Notes: a model not told the origin generated them from the letters alone. A stretch of DNA of 64,000 bases from Saccharopolyspora elongata (GCF_004348985.1 NZ_SMKW01000039.1:24339-88338); one strand, 5' to 3'; positions 18,203-28,792 are shown, counted from the first letter of the stretch. A program made the numbers and translations.

Positions 18203-19420
18203 GTGGCAATGCGGAGTCTGATCGCCAACTTCCCGGGCAAGCTCGCCCCTGATGAGCAGCCGAACTTCGTCGGCACGCGGCCGGCCTGGCTGGCACGGGT
18301 GCCCCGGTGGGTGATCCTCGCCGTCATCAGCGGGTTCGTCTTCCTCCTCTCGGTGTGGAGCACCGTCCTGAACAACCCGGCCCACGACCTCGAGATGTGG
18401 TGGCAGCTGGGGGCCGGGCTCGTGGGCTCGCTCGCCCTGCTGGGGATGCGGCGGTTCCCGGTCACCGTCGCCCTGGCCGCGACGGTCACGCACCTGGCGA
18501 CGCCGTTCTACATGGGCGGTTTCGTCGCGCAGTACGCGCTGGGCGCCTACGGCCGGAAGCGCTGGCAGATCTGGGGCACCGCGGCGGTGAGCATCGTCGC
18601 GTCGCGGTCCTTCCTGCGCGAGGTCGCCACGTTCAGCAACATCGGCAACTTCGCCACGCTGGTGGTCATGATGTCGCTGCTCAACCTGTTCCCGCTGGTC
18701 GTCGGGCTCTACATGGCCGGTCGTCGGGCGCGGCTGGCCCACTGGGTCGAGCGCGCCGAGCGGGCCGAGCGGGAGCAGGCCCTCATCGCTGAGCGGACCC
18801 GCGCCGAGGAGCGCGCCCGCATCGCCCGCGAGATGCACGATTCCATCGCGCACCAGGTGAGCCTGGTCGTGGTGCACGCGGGCGCGCTGGAGCTGCTGGC
18901 CGAGCGCGATCCCGCGAAGGCGGCCCAGGCGGCCGCGACCATCCAGGACGTTGGCCGCGGCGCGCTGAACGAGCTCCGGCAGATGATCGGCGTGCTGCGC
19001 TCGGACCCGTCCGACCAGCGGCCCGAGCCTCCCCAGCCGACCCTGCAGGACGTCGAGGCGCTCGTTTCCGCCTCCAGCGACGCCGGTCTGGCCGCCGAGC
19101 TGCGCATCGACGGCGACCGCCGGCGGCTGCCCGACCACGTCGAGCGTGCCGCGTACCGGGTCATCCAGGAGGCGCTGACCAACGTGCACAAGCACGCGGG
19201 CGGTTCGCACGCCTCGGTCGCGCTCTCCTACCGGCCCGAGAACCTGGAAATCTCGGTGCGCAACAGCCGTCCCGCCGAGGGCTTCCAGCGCAGCCTGCCC
19301 AGCGGCGGGCAGGGCCTGATCGGGCTCGCCGAACGCGTGCAGCTGGCGGGCGGCGACATCGACTCTGGGCCGCTGCCCGACGGCGGTTTCCGCGTGACCG
19401 CAACGCTTCCCGCCAGCTGA
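18203..19420 (+). CDS. NarL-type sensor histidine kinase (orphan)
   Basis: Membrane sensor kinase of 405 residues. About four hydrophobic segments occupy residues 37-175, followed by a coiled linker and HisKA_3 dimerisation helix with the phospho-accepting His in REMHDSIAHQVSLVVVHAG (His212). The HATPase end is present (EALTNVHKHAGG; GQGLIGLAERVQLAGGDI). Such kinases normally pair with a LuxR-type response regulator encoded next door; none is adjacent, as the next gene is a convergent beta-lactamase. The partner is probably elsewhere. Intact, unlike the second kinase at 28.8-30.2 kb. Confidence 0.93.
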   Translation: MAMRSLIANFPGKLAPDEQPNFVGTRPAWLARVPRWVILAVISGFVFLLSVWSTVLNNPAHDLEMWWQLGAGLVGSLALLGMRRFPVTVALAATVTHLATPFYMGGFVAQYALGAYGRKRWQIWGTAAVSIVASRSFLREVATFSNIGNFATLVVMMSLLNLFPLVVGLYMAGRRARLAHWVERAERAEREQALIAERTRAEERARIAREMHDSIAHQVSLVVVHAGALELLAERDPAKAAQAAATIQDVGRGALNELRQMIGVLRSDPSDQRPEPPQPTLQDVEALVSASSDAGLAAELRIDGDRRRLPDHVERAAYRVIQEALTNVHKHAGGSHASVALSYRPENLEISVRNSRPAEGFQRSLPSGGQGLIGLAERVQLAGGDIDSGPLPDGGFRVTATLPAS

Positions 19421-19442
19421 CGATCGTCCACAGTGGCCAGCA

Positions 19443-20360
19443 TCAGCCCAGCGCCGCGGCGACGACGCGCGCGGTGTCGGCGTGCAGCCCGTTGTCGACC
19501 TCGTCGTCCTTGCGCGGGCGAGTGGTCAGTACGGCGATGACGATGGCCTGGCCGCGGTCGGTCCAGGTGACGGCCACGTCGTTGCCCGAGGCGTAGTCCC
19601 CGGTGCCGGTCTTGTCGCCGGTGCGCCAGGCCGGCGGCAGCCCCGCGCGGATCCGCGCGGCGCCGGTGGTGTTGGCGAACAGCCACCCGGCCAGCCGGTC
19701 GCGCTCGGGCGCGCCGAGGGCGTCGCCCACCACCAGCGCCCGGTAGCCCGCGGCGATCCCGGCCGGCGTGGTGGTGTCGCGCTCGTCGCCGGGGATCGCC
19801 GTGTTGAGCTCCGTTTCCCAGCGGTCCAGGCGGGTGCTGCCGTCGCCGATCGAGCGCGCGAACGCGGTGATCGCGGACGGGCCGCCGAGTTCGGCGAGCA
19901 GCAGGTTGCCCGCCGTGTTGTCGCTGCGGGTGATCGCCGCGGCGCACAGCTCGTTGACCATCAAGCCGATGCCCGCGTTGGGCGCGGTGACCGGCGAGCC
20001 CGCCACCAGGTCGGCCTCGGTGTAGTGGATCAGCTTGTCGAAGTAGCCGCCGGCCAGGCCGTGCCGGTGCAGCAGAGCGCCGGCCGCGTAGGTCTTGAAC
20101 GTCGAGCACATCGCGAAGCGCTCGTCGGCGCGGTACCCCATGGAACGTCCGGTGTGGACGTTGACCGCGAACAGCCCGAGCCGGGCGTCGTAGCGGCGTT
20201 CCAGGTCGGCGAAGACCGGGGCGTGCTTTCCGGTGAGATCCGGCTCCGCGTTGCTCGGCGCCGCCGCTACGCCGCCCGAACCGCACGCGGCCACCGCCGG
20301 GGCGGCCAGCAGCGCACCCAGGATCGCTCGACGTCCAACGCGGGTTTCGTGGTGCTGCAA
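19443..20360 (-). CDS. Class A beta-lactamase, Tat/lipoprotein-type export signal
   Basis: Exported serine beta-lactamase hydrolysing penicillin-type rings. Active-site elements are complete: S86-T-F-K89 (CSTFK), SDN in RSDNTA, the general-base Glu in RWETELN, and KTG in DKTGTG. The N terminus has twin arginines (VGRRAILGALLAAPAVAAC) ending in a lipobox-like AVAAC, suggesting Tat export and lipid anchoring at Cys26. A TTG start at 20360 is chosen because GGAG lies seven bases upstream; the longer GTG form to 20393 lacks this. Length 305 residues is normal. Confidence 0.93.
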   Translation of the reverse strand: MQHHETRVGRRAILGALLAAPAVAACGSGGVAAAPSNAEPDLTGKHAPVFADLERRYDARLGLFAVNVHTGRSMGYRADERFAMCSTFKTYAAGALLHRHGLAGGYFDKLIHYTEADLVAGSPVTAPNAGIGLMVNELCAAAITRSDNTAGNLLLAELGGPSAITAFARSIGDGSTRLDRWETELNTAIPGDERDTTTPAGIAAGYRALVVGDALGAPERDRLAGWLFANTTGAARIRAGLPPAWRTGDKTGTGDYASGNDVAVTWTDRGQAIVIAVLTTRPRKDDEVDNGLHADTARVVAAALG

Positions 20361-20511
20361 GGGAATTCTCCAATCGATCGGGTCTGCCGCCAATCAAGCA
20401 GCCCTCGACCGATAGCGCCAATCCACGCCCGGCCCGCGTCCGATAGCGATTCGATATGGCCGCAGCTGCCGGGCGGCGCCCAGCCGCTCCCGGCCCGCGA
20501 AAAAAGTTCGC

Positions 20512-21408
20512 TCACAACCGGCCGGAACGCAGGTCCGTGACCGCGATCCGGGCGCATTCCGCGATGGCCGCATCCACTCCGGGCAGCGCGGCGTCGGCGC
20601 GGGCCGCGAGCGTGAACACCGCCACCGCGACCGGCGTTTCGCCGTCGAACTCCACCACCGACACCTCGTTGCGCACCGCGCCGATCGTGCCGGTCTTGCC
20701 CGCGACCCGGACCCCGCGGTACGGGAACCCGGCCCGGATCCGGTGCTGCCACGCCTGGTTCGCCAGCAGCCGCCGGATGAACTCGCACTGCTCCGGCGAC
20801 GCGACCGCGTCGGCCCAGACGAGTTCGAGCAGCCGGGTCATCTCGCGCGGCGTGGTGGCGCTGGCGTAAGACGGGTCGTAGGCGCTCACCGTGCGGGCGG
20901 CGTCGTTGTCGCTGAGCAGCGCGAACGCCTCGGCCGCGGTGGTCGTGCCGGTGTCGCGGATCAGCGCGGCGTGCGAATCGGCAGTGCCGCCGACCACGCG
21001 GGTGCGCGACAGTCCCAGGTCGGCGAGGGTGTCGGCGAGCGCGTCGAGCCCCACCTCTCCGAGGATCAGGTCCGCCGCCGCGTTGTCGGAGACGCCGATC
21101 ATCGACGCGGCCAGGTCGCGCCAGGACACCGTGACCGGGTCCTGGAAGGCCGACATCCCGGTGGGCCCTGGCGTGCAGGACGCGGGATCGATCCGCACCC
21201 TGGCCCGCGGATCGAGGGCGCCGGCGTCGAATGCGCGGCACAACGCCACGAGCAGCGGCAGCTTGTAGACCGACGCCGTGACGACGAGCTCGTCGCCGCC
21301 CACGTCGATCTCCCGCTCCGACGCGGGGTTCAGCGGCTTCGCGTGCACCCAGCCCTCGGCGCCGGCGTCGGCCAGCACCTCGCGGATGCGGCGCTCGACC
21401 GGGCTCAT
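20512..21408 (-). CDS. Serine hydrolase with class A beta-lactamase fold, no signal peptide
   Basis: A 298-residue beta-lactamase-like protein: SxxK at S46-K49 (TASVYK), SDN motif (GVSDNAA) and KTG (AGKTGTIGAV). A clear WExxLN-type omega-loop glutamate is not evident, and there is no export signal, so it may be a cytoplasmic esterase/peptidase-like relative, not a resistance enzyme. Its start overlaps the stop of the LysR gene by four bases (ATGA), so regulator and hydrolase are co-expressed. A second, exported class A enzyme follows it 151 bases downstream. Confidence 0.85.
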   Translation of the reverse strand: MSPVERRIREVLADAGAEGWVHAKPLNPASEREIDVGGDELVVTASVYKLPLLVALCRAFDAGALDPRARVRIDPASCTPGPTGMSAFQDPVTVSWRDLAASMIGVSDNAAADLILGEVGLDALADTLADLGLSRTRVVGGTADSHAALIRDTGTTTAAEAFALLSDNDAARTVSAYDPSYASATTPREMTRLLELVWADAVASPEQCEFIRRLLANQAWQHRIRAGFPYRGVRVAGKTGTIGAVRNEVSVVEFDGETPVAVAVFTLAARADAALPGVDAAIAECARIAVTDLRSGRL

Positions 21409-22289
21409 CGCGGCGCCTCCGGACGCAGCGCGGCCTCGACCGCCGCGAGCACGTCGTCCGGCGGCGCGGGCTCCTGCCAGACCAGCCGCACCCGCAGTGC
21501 GAGGTCCTCCCCCGGCGCCGGAAGCCGGGTCACGCCGGAGGCCTCCAGCGACGGGTCGGTGGTGAGGGCGAAGGCACGACCGGCGGCGACCGCGGTCAGC
21601 GCGTCGCGATCGCCCGCCGCGGGCAGAAAGTCCGGGTCGAGCCCCTTGATCCGCAACGTGTCGACGAGCAGGTCGAACGCGGCCGTCCCGTGGCTGCGCG
21701 GCGCGGTCGCGCAGGCCAGGCCCGCCAGCGAGCGCAGCGACTGCTTGCGGCGCGCCGCCGGGTGATCGGCGGGCACCAGCAGCGAACGCGGGATCTTCCG
21801 GACCGGACCGGCCTGTAGGGCACCGATCAGCGCCGGGTGGTGCACCACCGCGCAGTCGAGCCGGCCGGCGGTGACCGCGTCGACGAGGTCCACCGTCGAG
21901 GCCGTCGTGATGATCACGGTGCGGGCCGCCGGATCGGGCGCGGCGGCCCGCACGGCGGCCGTCAGGGCCGCGACCTGCCGGTCGCTGAGCGCCGCGACGA
22001 CGCCGACCCGCACCGCGCCGCGGTTCTCCCGCTGGCGGCGCGCTTCCTCCTCGAACTGCTCCGCGCCGTCGAGCAGGGCCCGCGCCCTGGGCAGCAGCTC
22101 GGCCCCGGCGGTGGTCAGCCCCACGCCGCGAGAGCCCCTGGTCAGCAGGGTGACGCCGAGCCTGGTCTCGAGCCGTTGGACGCCCTGGGACAGCGGCGGC
22201 TGCGTCATCCCGAGCCGGTCCGCAGCGTGTCCGAAATGGCCTTCCTCGGCCACGGCGACGAAGAATCGGAGGTGACGCAACAGATCCAC
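21405..22289 (-). CDS. LysR-family transcriptional regulator
   Basis: A typical LysR protein of about 294 residues: N-terminal winged helix (LRHLRFFVAVAEEGHFGHAA, QPPLSQGVQRLETRLG) and a periplasmic-binding-protein-like effector domain. The GTG at 22289 gives the family-standard beginning (VDLLRHLRFF); an ATG eight codons upstream (22313) is possible. Unlike most LysR regulators of beta-lactamases it is not divergent from its neighbour but lies in the same operon, upstream of the hydrolase. The effector is unknown. Confidence 0.9.
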   Translation of the reverse strand: MDLLRHLRFFVAVAEEGHFGHAADRLGMTQPPLSQGVQRLETRLGVTLLTRGSRGVGLTTAGAELLPRARALLDGAEQFEEEARRQRENRGAVRVGVVAALSDRQVAALTAAVRAAAPDPAARTVIITTASTVDLVDAVTAGRLDCAVVHHPALIGALQAGPVRKIPRSLLVPADHPAARRKQSLRSLAGLACATAPRSHGTAAFDLLVDTLRIKGLDPDFLPAAGDRDALTAVAAGRAFALTTDPSLEASGVTRLPAPGEDLALRVRLVWQEPAPPDDVLAAVEAALRPEAPR

Positions 22290-22542
22290 GCCCCGATCCA
22301 AACAGGCGCTCACCGCGCCTGTTCGATGGGCTCCGCGCTCGGTGTTCGGGCGTCGACCATCCGCGGCCGCCGTTGACCGCCACCACCAGCACGGTTCCGG
22401 CCGTGGCGACCAGCACGCCGGAGAGCTTGAAGATCAACAAGTCGCACACGGCCGCCAGGACCCGCCTGGAACGGGTGAGCGCCCCCACGCCGTCGGCCAT
22501 CAGGTCGTCGTCAACCTCGCGCTCAAACCGATCGACTTCCCC

Positions 22543-23574
22543 TCAGCCGTCCTGGAGAGCAGGCAGCACGTTCGTGATGATCAGGAACGCGCAGATGCAG
22601 AAGTTCACGATCTTGTGCGACAGGAACACCGCCACGAACTCGCGGATCGTCGCGCTCGGCCAGAAGTAGCGCGCCGTCGGCGAACCGAGCACCTGGCCGT
22701 TGACCTTCCCCTTGCGCGCGATGGTGGCGGCGCGCATGACGTGGTAGTTGTTCGTCACCACCACGCACCGGTACTTCGGCCGGTGCTGCTGCATGATCGC
22801 CTTGCTGAACCGCAGGTTCTCCTCGGTGCTGCGCGACTGGTCCTCGACCAGGATCCGGTCCTCCGGCACGCCCTTGTCGATGAGGTAGTCGGCCATCGCG
22901 CGCGCCTCGGGCAGGTCCTCGCCCGGCCCCTGACCGCCGGAGGTCACCAGCACAGGGTCGCGCCCCTTCGCCCGCTGGGCGTCGAACACGGCGCGACCGC
23001 GGTCGAGACGGCTGGCCAGCAGCGGCGGCACGCGCGAGCCGATCAGGCCGGAACCGAGCACCACGACGAAGTCGACGGCGCGGCGGTGCCAGATCCGGCC
23101 GTAGACGAAGGAGTAGAGCAGGAAGCACATGAACAGCAGGGAAACGTACGAGATCACGGCACCGATCGCGTCCATGGTCGCCTGCAGCGGCGTCCACTGG
23201 ACGCTGTTGGCCAGCGCCCGCAACCCGATGTAGGCGAAGATCCCGAGGCCGGCGGCCAGCGACAGCAGGTTGGCCAGGCGCCGGCCCTCCCGGCGGATCA
23301 TCGTCACGCCGTTGGCGACCAGGAAGACCGCGAGCACCAGGATCATCAGCAGGAAGAGGAACAACAGCGAGATGAGCACGAACTCGGCGACGGCCAGCGA
23401 CTTCGAAGCGAGCGCCATCAGCGACGCGCCCACCAGGAACACGAGCGCGAAGAACAGGTAGAGGCCGTTGCGCACCTTCCGGCGGTCGAAGGCGAAGCTC
23501 ACCAAGAATATTGCGAAGAAGACACCCGCCGGCACGAAGAAGAGCGCGGTGGGGACCTGGTAGTCGTCGTGCAC
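22543..23574 (-). CDS. YdcF/SanA (DUF218) family membrane protein
   Basis: Large YdcF-type protein: six or seven N-terminal hydrophobic segments (FFVPAGVFFAIFLVSFAF onward), then the DUF218 domain (VVVLGSGLIGSRVPPLLASRLDRG; LVTSGGQGPGEDLPEARAMADYL; EDQSRSTEENLRFSKAIM; VVVTNNYHVMRA) and a last membrane segment. E. coli relatives (SanA, ElyC) affect envelope integrity and lipid-carrier metabolism; activity here unknown. GTG 23574 is chosen because of the exactly spaced leaderless -10; a longer ATG form to 23643 overlaps that promoter. Confidence 0.88.
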   Translation of the reverse strand: MHDDYQVPTALFFVPAGVFFAIFLVSFAFDRRKVRNGLYLFFALVFLVGASLMALASKSLAVAEFVLISLLFLFLLMILVLAVFLVANGVTMIRREGRRLANLLSLAAGLGIFAYIGLRALANSVQWTPLQATMDAIGAVISYVSLLFMCFLLYSFVYGRIWHRRAVDFVVVLGSGLIGSRVPPLLASRLDRGRAVFDAQRAKGRDPVLVTSGGQGPGEDLPEARAMADYLIDKGVPEDRILVEDQSRSTEENLRFSKAIMQQHRPKYRCVVVTNNYHVMRAATIARKGKVNGQVLGSPTARYFWPSATIREFVAVFLSHKIVNFCICAFLIITNVLPALQDG

Positions 23575-23586
23575 GGCGGAAGCGTA
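23575..23586 (-). promoter_or_regulatory. Leaderless-type promoter -10 for the YdcF gene
   Basis: Minus-strand TACGCT (23586-23581) precedes the GTG at 23574 by exactly six bases; the hexamer is identical to that of the kinase gene at 18191. Confidence 0.65.
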
Positions 23587-23633
23587 ACCGATGGTGGTTT
23601 GGACCGCGGCCGCACATTTCCGCAGACCCGGCA

Positions 23634-23679
23634 TCGCGAGCACTTCGGCCTGCTACAGCGGTCCAAAGTACTCACGAGC
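23634..23679. repeat. Dispersed palindrome, family A, copy 2
   Basis: Arms CGCGAGCACTTCGG and CCAAAGTACTCACGAG around core GCTACAGC. It separates the YdcF gene from a truncated gene fragment. Confidence 0.7.
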
Positions 23680-23682
23680 GTT

Positions 23683-23947
23683 TTAGAGCCAGCCGCCGAG
23701 TTTCGGAAGTTCTCCGCCTTCGGCCTTGAGATCGCCCGAGCCTCGGCCGGACAGCCAGCGGGCGAGGTCCACAGTGGATCCGCGCACCACGTGCGGGGTC
23801 TCGCCGTCGATGTCCACCCGGTACTCGGCGTCCCGGTCGTCCGGGCGGAGCAGCAGAGCCGGGCCCTGGGCCTTGCGCTGCCACAGGGCGGTTATGTCGG
23901 TCACCAGGGCGTCGAGGAAGTCCGGCGGTGCGGAACCGAATTCCTCT
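23683..23947 (-). pseudogene. C-terminal remnant of a maleylpyruvate-isomerase-like gene
   Basis: The frame opens after a TAA near 23948 and reads FGSAPPDFLDALVTDITALW, then LLLRPDDRDAEYRVDIDGE, VVRGSTVDLARWLSGRGSGD and a terminal LPKLGGWL. That is the layout of the C-terminal domain of mycothiol-dependent maleylpyruvate isomerases, complete to the natural end, with the catalytic N-terminal domain missing. A 73-codon translation from GTG 23904 is possible but would have no metal site. It abuts a family A palindrome, like the antiporter fragment at 4742. Confidence 0.6.
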
Positions 23948-24044
23948 TAGCAGAAAGCTGCAAGGCCTCGGCCTAACGGGGTGCTGGGCGGGGGGCAGAG
24001 CCAGAGGAATCCACGGCCGACTCCCCGCGCCTCGCCAGAACGAC

Positions 24045-24060
24045 GGTTTCAATTGAAACC
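24045..24060. repeat. TTTC-N4-GAAA palindrome (family B), single copy
   Basis: GGTTTCAATTGAAACC is a perfect 16-bp palindrome 15 bases beyond the IclR stop codon. The same core is clustered at 59033-59164. Possible terminator or protein site. Confidence 0.6.
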
Positions 24061-24074
24061 GCGATCCCGGCGGG

Positions 24075-24842
24075 TCACAGGTCGGGGAGGGATTCGAGGT
24101 CGATCTCGGCGCGGGCGACAGCGGCGCGCATCTCCCGCACCAGCACCGGGATCCGCTTGGGGGCGAAGCGCGCCGCGGGGGCAGCGATCGACAGTGCCCC
24201 GACGGGTTCGCCGGAGCCGTCGTGGACGCACATGCCGACCGCCGCCACGCCGTCTTCGGTCCGCTCGCGGTTGAGGGCGTAGCCGGTCTCGCGGGCCGCC
24301 TTGAGCTCGCGCAGCAACGTCTTCCACTCCCGCTCCGGGAGTTGCCGGTCCGGCTCGCCCGGCCGGTAGAGCTGCTCCAGCTGGGCCCGCTCCAGCTCCG
24401 CCAGCAGCGCTTTCCCGCCCGAGGACAGGTGCGCGGGCAGGATGGTGCCGCGCCGGTCGCCGACGTGCAGAACCTGAGTCGACTCGACACTGGCAAGGAA
24501 CCGGGTCTGAGTTCCCACCCGGACCATCAGGTTCACCGTCTCCTGCACCCGCTCGCACAGCGCGTCCATGTGCGGGTGGAGCGCCTTGCGCAGCTGCTGG
24601 TTCGGGTGGCCGGCCACCTGGTTCGCGGCCAGCGCCGGGCCCGGCACGTAGGTGCGCCGGTCGTCCTGGATCGCGAAGTCCCGGTACACCAGCATCGACA
24701 GCAGGCGGTGCGCGGTGGAGCGGGCGATGCCGAGCTCCTCGGCCGCCTCGCTGACCCGCAGGCCGCCCTGGTCGCGCAGCATCTGCAGGAGCAGCAGCGC
24801 GTTGTCGACGGACGTCAGCGCGTAGGACGGTTTGTTCTTCAT
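24075..24842 (-). CDS. IclR-family transcriptional regulator
   Basis: A 255-residue IclR protein: N-terminal winged helix (ALTSVDNALLLLQMLRDQGG, VSEAAEELGIARSTAHRLLSML) and C-terminal GAF-like effector domain with the family blocks LPAHLSSGGKALLAEL, TEDGVAAVGMCVHDGSGEPVG and ALSIAAPAARF. IclR proteins usually control aromatic or acid catabolism. No catabolic operon is directly beside it, so its target is unknown. The ATG at 24842 is preceded by a -10 (TACAAT) six bases away, suggesting a leaderless mRNA. Confidence 0.92.
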   Translation of the reverse strand: MKNKPSYALTSVDNALLLLQMLRDQGGLRVSEAAEELGIARSTAHRLLSMLVYRDFAIQDDRRTYVPGPALAANQVAGHPNQQLRKALHPHMDALCERVQETVNLMVRVGTQTRFLASVESTQVLHVGDRRGTILPAHLSSGGKALLAELERAQLEQLYRPGEPDRQLPEREWKTLLRELKAARETGYALNRERTEDGVAAVGMCVHDGSGEPVGALSIAAPAARFAPKRIPVLVREMRAAVARAEIDLESLPDL

Positions 24843-24854
24843 TCTGGAATTGTA
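24843..24854 (-). promoter_or_regulatory. Leaderless-type promoter -10 for the IclR gene
   Basis: Minus-strand TACAAT (24854-24849) lies exactly six bases before the ATG at 24842, in an unusually AT-rich stretch (24841-24865). Confidence 0.7.
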
Positions 24855-24896
24855 TTCTTCTGAAGCGAACATCGTCCTGCGACTGTGCGAGCCGGG

Positions 24897-24943
24897 CCCG
24901 TGTGCACTTTGTGTCGCCATAGCAGCAAAAGTACGCACGGGGG
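24897..24943. repeat. Dispersed palindrome, family A, copy 3
   Basis: Arms CCCGTGTGCACTTTG and AAAAGTACGCACGGG around GCCATAGC. It lies just beyond the dnaK stop and before the IclR promoter; left half nearly identical to copy 1. Confidence 0.7.
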
Positions 24944-24975
24944 ACTGCCGGTGCGATCCACTTCGGAGCTCCGGA

Positions 24976-26808
<1,833 letters not shown>

Positions 26809-26981
26809 CACGCCCTCCCCTCCCACCCGCCGGCAGGCGGGTCCTGCGAGGCCGACACCCTCAGTATGGGAACCCCCCACGACCGCGTCCACCTGGGCAA
26901 AGACCGCCCGAGCCGCACAGGCCCGGGTGACTGCGCTCGGTGACCAGCACCAGCGTGCCGGCCACCGACGAGCGGGGCCGC

Positions 26982-27012
26982 CCGGCGTGCGCGGCCGTGC
27001 CGCGCACGCCGG
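26982..27012 (-). terminator. Perfect 14-bp stem hairpin
   Basis: CCGGCGTGCGCGGC (26982-26995) pairs perfectly with GCCGCGCACGCCGG (26999-27012) around a three-base loop. It lies 77 bases after the stop of the leftward DUF6578-like gene and upstream of the dnaK promoter, so it probably insulates dnaK. Confidence 0.7.
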
Positions 27013-27088
27013 CTCGTGGTGACCGGTGGGGCGAGGACAACGTTGTCGCCCTGATCACCACCGCCGGACTGGCGCGCGGCCCCGTCGC

Positions 27089-27649
27089 TCAGCCGGATGT
27101 CTCCAGGTCGACCAGCACCGCGTTGGTATCCCGCCAGAACCCGCCGTGTTCCGGCGGCGTTGAGCGGGGCATGAACTTCGGCGCGCGCTGAACGCTCTCG
27201 AGTTCAGCGCTGCCGTCGACGGGTCGCCAGCAGCGCTCCCGCAGCTCGTACTCCCACGACACCAGCCACACCGCCATGACCCGTCCGCCGGTGAGCAGGT
27301 CGTCGGGTGGCCGGGCGGAATGGTGGTCTTCGTGCAGCACTCCGGTGAGCGTGATCTCCGCAGGCAGCGGCTCCGGCACCGATACGAACACGCTGACGCC
27401 ACCGGCTCTCGCCACGGAGGGCACGGTGCTCCCGGTCGTTCTCGCTCTTGGGCCTTCCGGCACCGGGCGGCGTTCCAGCCCTGCCCGGAGCGCCATGTCG
27501 GTCGGGATCGCCGATGCGGACCACTGACTCCACTCCAGCCGCCAGGACACTTCATCGCCGACCGCGGGAGGCGTTCCGCAGCACTCGATCTGCCAGCCGT
27601 CCAGCAGGACGGGCACGGTCAGCCGGTGCCGCGCTTCGGCGGCGCTCAC
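27089..27649 (-). CDS. DUF6578-like hypothetical protein
   Basis: A 186-residue soluble protein. The N-terminal VLLDGWQIECCGTPPAVGDEVSW block matches my recollection of the actinobacterial DUF6578 domain; the C-terminal part includes LTGVLHEDHHSARP and a tail VNAVLVDLE-like strand. Two adjacent cysteines (ECCG) and a histidine cluster could bind metal, but this is a guess. No function can be assigned. It lies 22 bases downstream of the CPBP gene, in the same direction, possibly co-transcribed. Confidence 0.7.
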   Translation of the reverse strand: MSAAEARHRLTVPVLLDGWQIECCGTPPAVGDEVSWRLEWSQWSASAIPTDMALRAGLERRPVPEGPRARTTGSTVPSVARAGGVSVFVSVPEPLPAEITLTGVLHEDHHSARPPDDLLTGGRVMAVWLVSWEYELRERCWRPVDGSAELESVQRAPKFMPRSTPPEHGGFWRDTNAVLVDLETSG

Positions 27650-27671
27650 CGCGCCGAGGTGAATCCGATCT

Positions 27672-28601
27672 TCAACATGCCCCGATCGTACCGCCGGCCG
27701 CGGCCGGTCGGCTGCGGGTGACGATCCCGCGGCGGCGGGCTCGGCGGTCGATCCACCACGTGTAGACCACGGTCAGGGCCATGGTCGGCAGGACGTCCCA
27801 CACCGAGTAGCTGCCGCTCTGGTCGAGGCTGGGCACGCCCTGGGTGCCGGCGAACACGGCGAAGGCGGCGTTGTTCACCACGTGCAGCGCGATCGCCGCC
27901 TCCAGGCCGCCGGTGCGGATGGTCAGCCAGCACATGGCCATTGCGAAGACGAAGAGGTCGGCGACCACCAGCGGCTCGGTGTAGTCGTGCAACGCCACGA
28001 ACAGCACCGAGGTGACCACCGCCCCCGGCCACGGGGTGCGGGTCCAGGAGGCGAACGTCTGCACCAGCCAGCCGCGGCATAGGTACTCCTCGGCGGCGGC
28101 CTGCAACGGCACGAGGGTCACGGCGATCGCGAGCACCGCCAGGAACGTCGGCCAGCCCGGCCACGCCGCCACGTCCACGCCCTGCCCCCGGGCGAGGTCG
28201 ACGACGGCGATGAGGACGAAGCCCAGCACCGCCCATCCCCCGCAGTCGAGCAGCCACCGCCAGCGCAGTCGTCCCTCCACACTGGACACCGTGCCGACCG
28301 GGCGGCGCTGCGCCCACCGCGCCGTCAGCAGGACGGCGGGCAGGAGGACGGCGATGCTGGCGAAGGCGAACGCGAATTCCCACAGCGGGGCGGAGAAGCC
28401 CAACTCGGCGTCCAGCCCGATGCCCACCAGCACCGCCAGTCCCATGCCGACGGCGCTGATCACCAGCAGGAACACCACCGCGAGCGCGATCAGCAGCAGG
28501 ATCCCGACCAACGGCCGCCACCAGCGGTGCGCCGGCGTGCGCGCGAGCAGGTGGTACGGCGTGCCGTGGGCATCGACGGCCGATTCCCGCTGAAGACTCA
28601 T
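27672..28601 (-). CDS. CPBP-family intramembrane metalloprotease
   Basis: A 309-residue polytopic membrane protein of the CAAX-protease/bacteriocin-processing (Abi) family. Motif 1, the paired glutamates and arginine, is visible as AAEEYLCRGWL; motif 2 as LFVALHD; motif 3 as HVVNNAAF. All catalytic residues appear intact. Members cleave membrane-embedded substrates or act in stress responses; substrate unknown. The ATG 28601 has a GGAAGGG site. It is divergent from the two-component system to the right. Confidence 0.9.
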   Translation of the reverse strand: MSLQRESAVDAHGTPYHLLARTPAHRWWRPLVGILLLIALAVVFLLVISAVGMGLAVLVGIGLDAELGFSAPLWEFAFAFASIAVLLPAVLLTARWAQRRPVGTVSSVEGRLRWRWLLDCGGWAVLGFVLIAVVDLARGQGVDVAAWPGWPTFLAVLAIAVTLVPLQAAAEEYLCRGWLVQTFASWTRTPWPGAVVTSVLFVALHDYTEPLVVADLFVFAMAMCWLTIRTGGLEAAIALHVVNNAAFAVFAGTQGVPSLDQSGSYSVWDVLPTMALTVVYTWWIDRRARRRGIVTRSRPAAAGGTIGAC

Positions 28602-28792
28602 GTTCGTCCCTTCCAGGTGATTCGTCGCGTTGGAGCCTAGGGAGCCGCCCGCCGCCGTAGCGCGTGCCACCCGCCCAGACCTCGTGGCCGATCGGCCATG
28701 ATCTGCGGGCCGGTCGGCACTGCCCGGCGGGCCGGGTGTTGACCGACAATGGATCGGTCGACGGCCGATCGTCCGAGGTGAGGTATTCGCGG

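Noticed and set aside
22330..22500. Short leftward frame with a hydrophobic stretch (LLIFKLSGVLVATAGTVLVV)
   Set aside because: It merges into Arg-rich nonsense after one helix and has no supported start; could be a decayed fragment but is not listed as a gene.
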